DNA of 64,000 nt from Guadua angustifolia. Taxonomy: Eukaryota > Streptophyta > Magnoliopsida > Poales > Poaceae. This document shows, one piece after another, positions 60,455 to 64,000 of this stretch. The stretch's first letter is position 1; each line of letters opens with the position of its first letter. The DNA is taken from positions 53,733,326 to 53,797,325 of the forward strand of contig CM070501.1 of NCBI GenBank assembly GCA_036346375.1, given 5' to 3'. Position numbers and translations under genes: made by a program. The notes under the pieces are model-generated. The model was not told the DNA's origin, searched no databases, and saw nothing but the letters and a program-made list of their open reading frames with translations.

Positions 60455-61568
60455 ATGGCTTCACGTACGGGTCATGTCCTTCTTCTTGTATGCAGTACGA
60501 TCTTGGCATTGCAGGCAATGGCGGACGCCTACTACAACAACACCGACGACGGCGCGGTGATGAAGAAGTTCGAGGAGTGGATGGTCACGTACGGCAAGGA
60601 CTACTCGTGTCCCGGCGAGAAGGAGCACCGGTTCAGCATCTTCCGCGACAACTACAACTTCATCCAGAGCTTCAGTCCGCAGGTGACCTACGACTCTGCC
60701 GTCGGCCTCAACCAATTCGCCGACCTCACCAACGGCGAGTTCATGTCCAAGTACACCGGCGCCAGAGTACCGCCCCACGCGGCGCAGGCGCCCAAGCCCG
60801 TGGATCCCATCTGGACTCCGTGCTGCATCGACTGGAGGTACAAGGGCGCCGTCACCGGCGTCAAGGACCAAGGCGCCTGCGGTAAGTAGCACGCTGACAC
60901 CGCCACTAGCTGAAGAGAGAGAGAGAGAGACATTGCCATTAACGACGCTGTGTATGGCTGCGCGCATGCGTGCAGGGTCTTGCTGGGCGTTCGCGGCGGT
61001 GGCGGCGATCGAGGGACTGACCCAGATCCGGACGGGGAAGCTGACGCCGCTGTCGGAGCAGGAGCTGGTGGACTGCGACACCAACAGCAACGGCTGCGGC
61101 GGCGGGCACACGCACCGCGCCTTCGAGCTGGTGGCCGCCAAGGGCGGCATCACCGCGGAGAGCGACTACCGGTACACGAGGTTCCAGGGCAAGTGCCGCA
61201 TGGACGACCACCTGTTCAACCACGCGGCGCGGATCACCTGGTACGGCGCCGTGCCGCCCAACGACGAGCGGCAGCTGGTGATGGCCGTGGCTCGGCAGCC
61301 GGTGACGGTGTACATCGACGCGAGCGGGCCGGCGTTCCAGTTCTACAAGTCGGGGGTCTTCCCGGGGCCGTGCGGCACGGCGCCGAACCACGCCGTGACG
61401 TTGGTCGGGTACTGCCAGGACGGCGTGACCGGGAAGAAGTACTGGGTGGCGAAAAACTCGTGGGGCAAGGGCTGGGGGCAGGAGGGATACGTGCTGCTCG
61501 AGAAGGACGTGCCCCAGCCGCAGGGCACCTGCGGCCTCGCCGTCTCGCCCTTCTACCCCACCGTCTGA
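60455..61568 (+). CDS. Papain-family (C1A) cysteine protease 2
   Basis: A secreted or vacuolar papain-type endopeptidase. Exon 1 is 60,455-60,881 and exon 2 is 60,976-61,568; 339 aa, with the intron in phase 1 just before GSCWAF as in protease 1. A signal peptide (VLLLVCSTILALQAMADA) precedes an I29 prodomain (FEEWMVTYGKDY, EKEHRFSIFRDNYNFI, GLNQFADLTNGEF). The mature enzyme begins near CCIDWRYKGAVTGVKDQG. The loop DQGACGSCWAF is canonical, with catalytic Cys145, His281 (PNHAVTLVGY) and Asn303 (KNSWGKGWG). The C-terminus GTCGLAVSPFYPTV matches protease 1, so the pair arose by inverted duplication. The ATG was chosen because the longer reading would need TTG. There is no granulin domain or ER-retention tail. 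All key residues suggest an active enzyme. Confidence 0.95.
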
Positions 61569-63776
61569 TTACCACTTTTATCTTCTCCTCAAATTGGTGT
61601 GCGTGCGGCGCGTGCATCGTGTTGCGCGGTGTGCGCGTGGCAATGCATACACTTAGACACTTAGTACGACGAATAAGGAGTCGCAGAAAAGAAACTTGTT
61701 CGCTTAATGTCCACAAACTTGTGACTTCTATTTACTTTACAAGCTGCAAACTTGTTGAAGTGCATTGCAGGGGATTAATTCAGTTGCAAAGCATTGCATG
61801 GAAAAGGATGATGGGCCCGTGTTGGGCTCAATGCTTTCAGTGCTTTGGGTCGTTCTTTGGACAGAGCAATCAGATGCGTAGATCTGGTTAGGCAGTCCAC
61901 GTTCCAATTTTGCATTATCGCTAGTTGCTACTGCTACTTACCCTTCGCATCTTCATAGTTTTCATCTATGTTTCTTTCGTTGCACTGCACAATTGAAATT
62001 TATTGACAACTAAACCATAATTCATTCCAACCAAAGCGCTCGGGAAAAAAAGGAGAACTCAACCGAAGCAATAGGATAAATGGCAATATATCTATCTATT
62101 ATACATATAACGATGGAAAAGGATGTCATCATGTTCACTCTCAAAATCTAGAAATTACCATGTTAATCAGTGGGGAAAAAAGAGAAAGATCTATATATAC
62201 TATTGATGTTTTATAGGTCTAGATTAGAACGGTATGGTTCTGATACTGAATCTAGAAATAGAAATACAATTCATTTATAATTCTGAAAAAAGGAAAGATA
62301 TAGTCCAATACGTATGTACCATGACTATATGTATCTTAATCATGCTTCCCCACGAATACGTGGACTGTGAGAAGAAGGGGTAGTCAAGTAAAAGGATAGG
62401 GGTCCAAGATGCAACTGTAATTTATATTCAAATATTCAATGCAATTTAATTCATATTCAGTCACTGCTAGGATTTGATATGCAACTGGGATTAGCAGCAA
62501 CTAAATATGAGTATATGCTCGTAGAAAAGAAGAAAAAAAAGAATTATGATGGTCGGCGGTCCGACACAGCGGGTGTATGGTATTGGCATCGAGCCTTCGG
62601 CTACTGTTTCATCTAATTTGCTGAGATAGAAACCCTCATATCAATCGTTAGAAAAATAAATAAATACTTTTCAGTTACGTGTAATTGTACTAACCACACA
62701 ATGTACACGGGCCATTCAACTAGTTCTGTAAAAGTTAGCAGTCTTTTGTTTCGTGTTTTGATAATCTAACAGATCAGAGAGAGTAACTTCTCTAAGGTCA
62801 CACTTGACCTAGATAATCAAACATTTAGCCAGTGTACCCAGTTGCCAACGGAGACGCCAAATATATATCACCGCTCTGCCCCCGCACTGATTGACGATGA
62901 CGACGTTGGCATTATCGGATCAGCCAGAAAACGAGCGATTTCAGCCCTCCGCCAACTCGAAGTCACCGGATATGGGCGCGGCTACATGGCTGTACGCGAG
63001 GACGTCTGCTTCACTGCCACTTTAGTTGAAGCTGGCAGCTCTAAATGCGTGGAATAACCAGAGTTCATCCTGCTGCTGTGCTGCATATATAGGTTCATGT
63101 TGATATGGGTCACGAGATGCTTAGTGCATGAACCATCCCCACCAAGGTCCTCTTCTCCGGAGATATGATTTGCTGAACGTATTAAGTAGTCATCTTTCTC
63201 TCTATGCAAACACAACTGAACCTAGCGTTAAATTTGTGACTGCTCGATAGTACGACAACAAACTGCGTTGAGGTGCCACGTGATTCTAGTTCAATCCCGT
63301 GAACATTGAACACTTTCACCAATCAACCTCATTTGCGGTATATATGTAGGTTAGTTGCCATTAATCAAGACAAGATTGCTTTTGTGATTAATGTATGGTT
63401 CATGCGTCCGGCCTAAGGTCTTTCCCCCGAAAGGCAAGTACGTTGGAAGCTAGGCAGCTAGCCCTTGTATAGTTTTTTAAAATATTTATGACTCCAGCTT
63501 GAGGATAACCAAACATTTCGTTACCTTCCATCCATTGCAACACAAATCATGGGCCAGCCGTGATATATTGGTAAACAGTTATGTCTTTAGTACCTGAAAA
63601 ATGCCAAGGAACGCATACAAGTTACAAAGATGGACGCAACGCAGCATGCTGATGGAAACGACGGAATGGAGGAAAAGGGGAACAGATAGGGCCGCATAAG
63701 CAAAGCAAGCAAGCGTGCGAGAAAGAGCCAAACCGAGCAACTCGAGCTATCTTATCCGGAGGAATCAAGCCATATT
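61569..63776. other. Intergenic, no gene recognised
   Basis: The first 200 bp or so would be the 3'UTR of protease 2. The rest is AT-rich. A 71-codon frame at 62,842-63,057 (MPTETPNIYHRSAP) has no recognised family, splice context or promoter, and is not called. Confidence 0.45.
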
Positions 63777-63901
63777 TTTTTGAAGGAAAAGCAACAGGGG
63801 AGGCCCCTGCTGGAAATGAGCGTGCGCGTTGAGCTGGGCTCGAACCGCGACGGGCGAGACGCTCACCTGCGCTTTTAACCAACTGAGCTGAGCTCAGTTC
63901 T
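63777..63901 (-). mobile_element. Short tRNA-derived SINE, 125 bp
   Basis: On the minus strand there is box A (CAGCTCAGTTGG) and box B (GGTTCGAGCCC) in tRNA spacing, followed by a short non-tRNA body and an A tail. CATATT lies at both edges (63,771-63,776 and 63,902-63,907) as a probable short target-site duplication. Self-folding of a whole tRNA is not evident. Confidence 0.7.
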
Positions 63902-64000
63902 CATATTCAACAACGTTCTGTGGTTTCGACTGCACACGCGATTTTAATTTCTGTAAAGTGATGCAGATATATGGGCAATGCAACGACTATATATACATCA

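Noticed and set aside
60461..61391. Long minus-strand frames over protease 2
   Set aside because: Antisense of GC-rich protease exons.
62842..63057. 71-codon plus frame
   Set aside because: No family resemblance, promoter or splice context; ordinary chance length.
63777..63901. Functional tRNA gene on the minus strand
   Set aside because: It has A and B boxes but no evident full cloverleaf; the non-tRNA 3' body, A tail and flanking CATATT fit a SINE better.

Overview
The window is nuclear DNA from a grass (Poaceae). It carries GT-AG spliced genes with very GC-rich 5' exons next to AT-rich introns, Tourist, Stowaway and hAT miniature elements, a CACTA (En/Spm) transposon, tRNA-derived SINEs and L1-type LINE debris. 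Nothing in it looks bacterial, viral or organellar. The species cannot be named from the sequence alone.

Layout. 1-3.1 kb is debris: a LINE zinc-binding fragment, an LTR-like piece and a decayed, still intron-containing CTP synthase fragment (minus). 4.8-9.0 kb is an intact TPR-thioredoxin-like (TTL) gene (minus, 7 exons, 675 aa). 9-14.6 kb is intergenic, with simple repeats and a Tourist MITE. 14,662-24,558 is a 9.9-kb CACTA element with a TTT target-site duplication, carrying frame-broken tnp2-type transposase and a second gene with a Ulp1-like protease domain. Inside it are a roughly 1-kb imperfect foldback and a central array of palindromic repeats. 27.2-30.7 kb is a bHLH transcription factor with a C-terminal ACT-like domain (minus, 2 exons, 259 aa). 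32.0-33.5 kb is a 5'-truncated LINE with a 15-bp target-site duplication. 38.1-45.0 kb is a two-domain DJ-1/PfpI gene (minus, 7 exons, 427 aa) with introns full of insertions. 46.6-49.1 kb is SEC13 (plus, single coding exon, inferred 5'UTR intron). 53.0-55.4 kb is an unrecognised 8-coding-exon gene (plus, 413 aa). 56.1-61.6 kb holds two divergently oriented papain-family cysteine protease genes (363 and 339 aa).

The genes do not form a pathway; this is ordinary plant gene order with housekeeping, signalling and protease genes. All exon junctions were chosen by eye from GT-AG sites, homologous protein sense and preserved frame. The summed exons of every multi-exon gene called intact are divisible by three. 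The most informative structures are the nested transposons: CACTA inside an older MITE-like element that has an uninterrupted relative in this window, and a SINE inside a Stowaway. Also notable are two hAT-type elements with 8-bp duplications, the CACTA foldback and palindrome array, and the unusual active-site loop and prodomain repeat of one cysteine protease. I did not find convincing evidence for a wholly new biological system.
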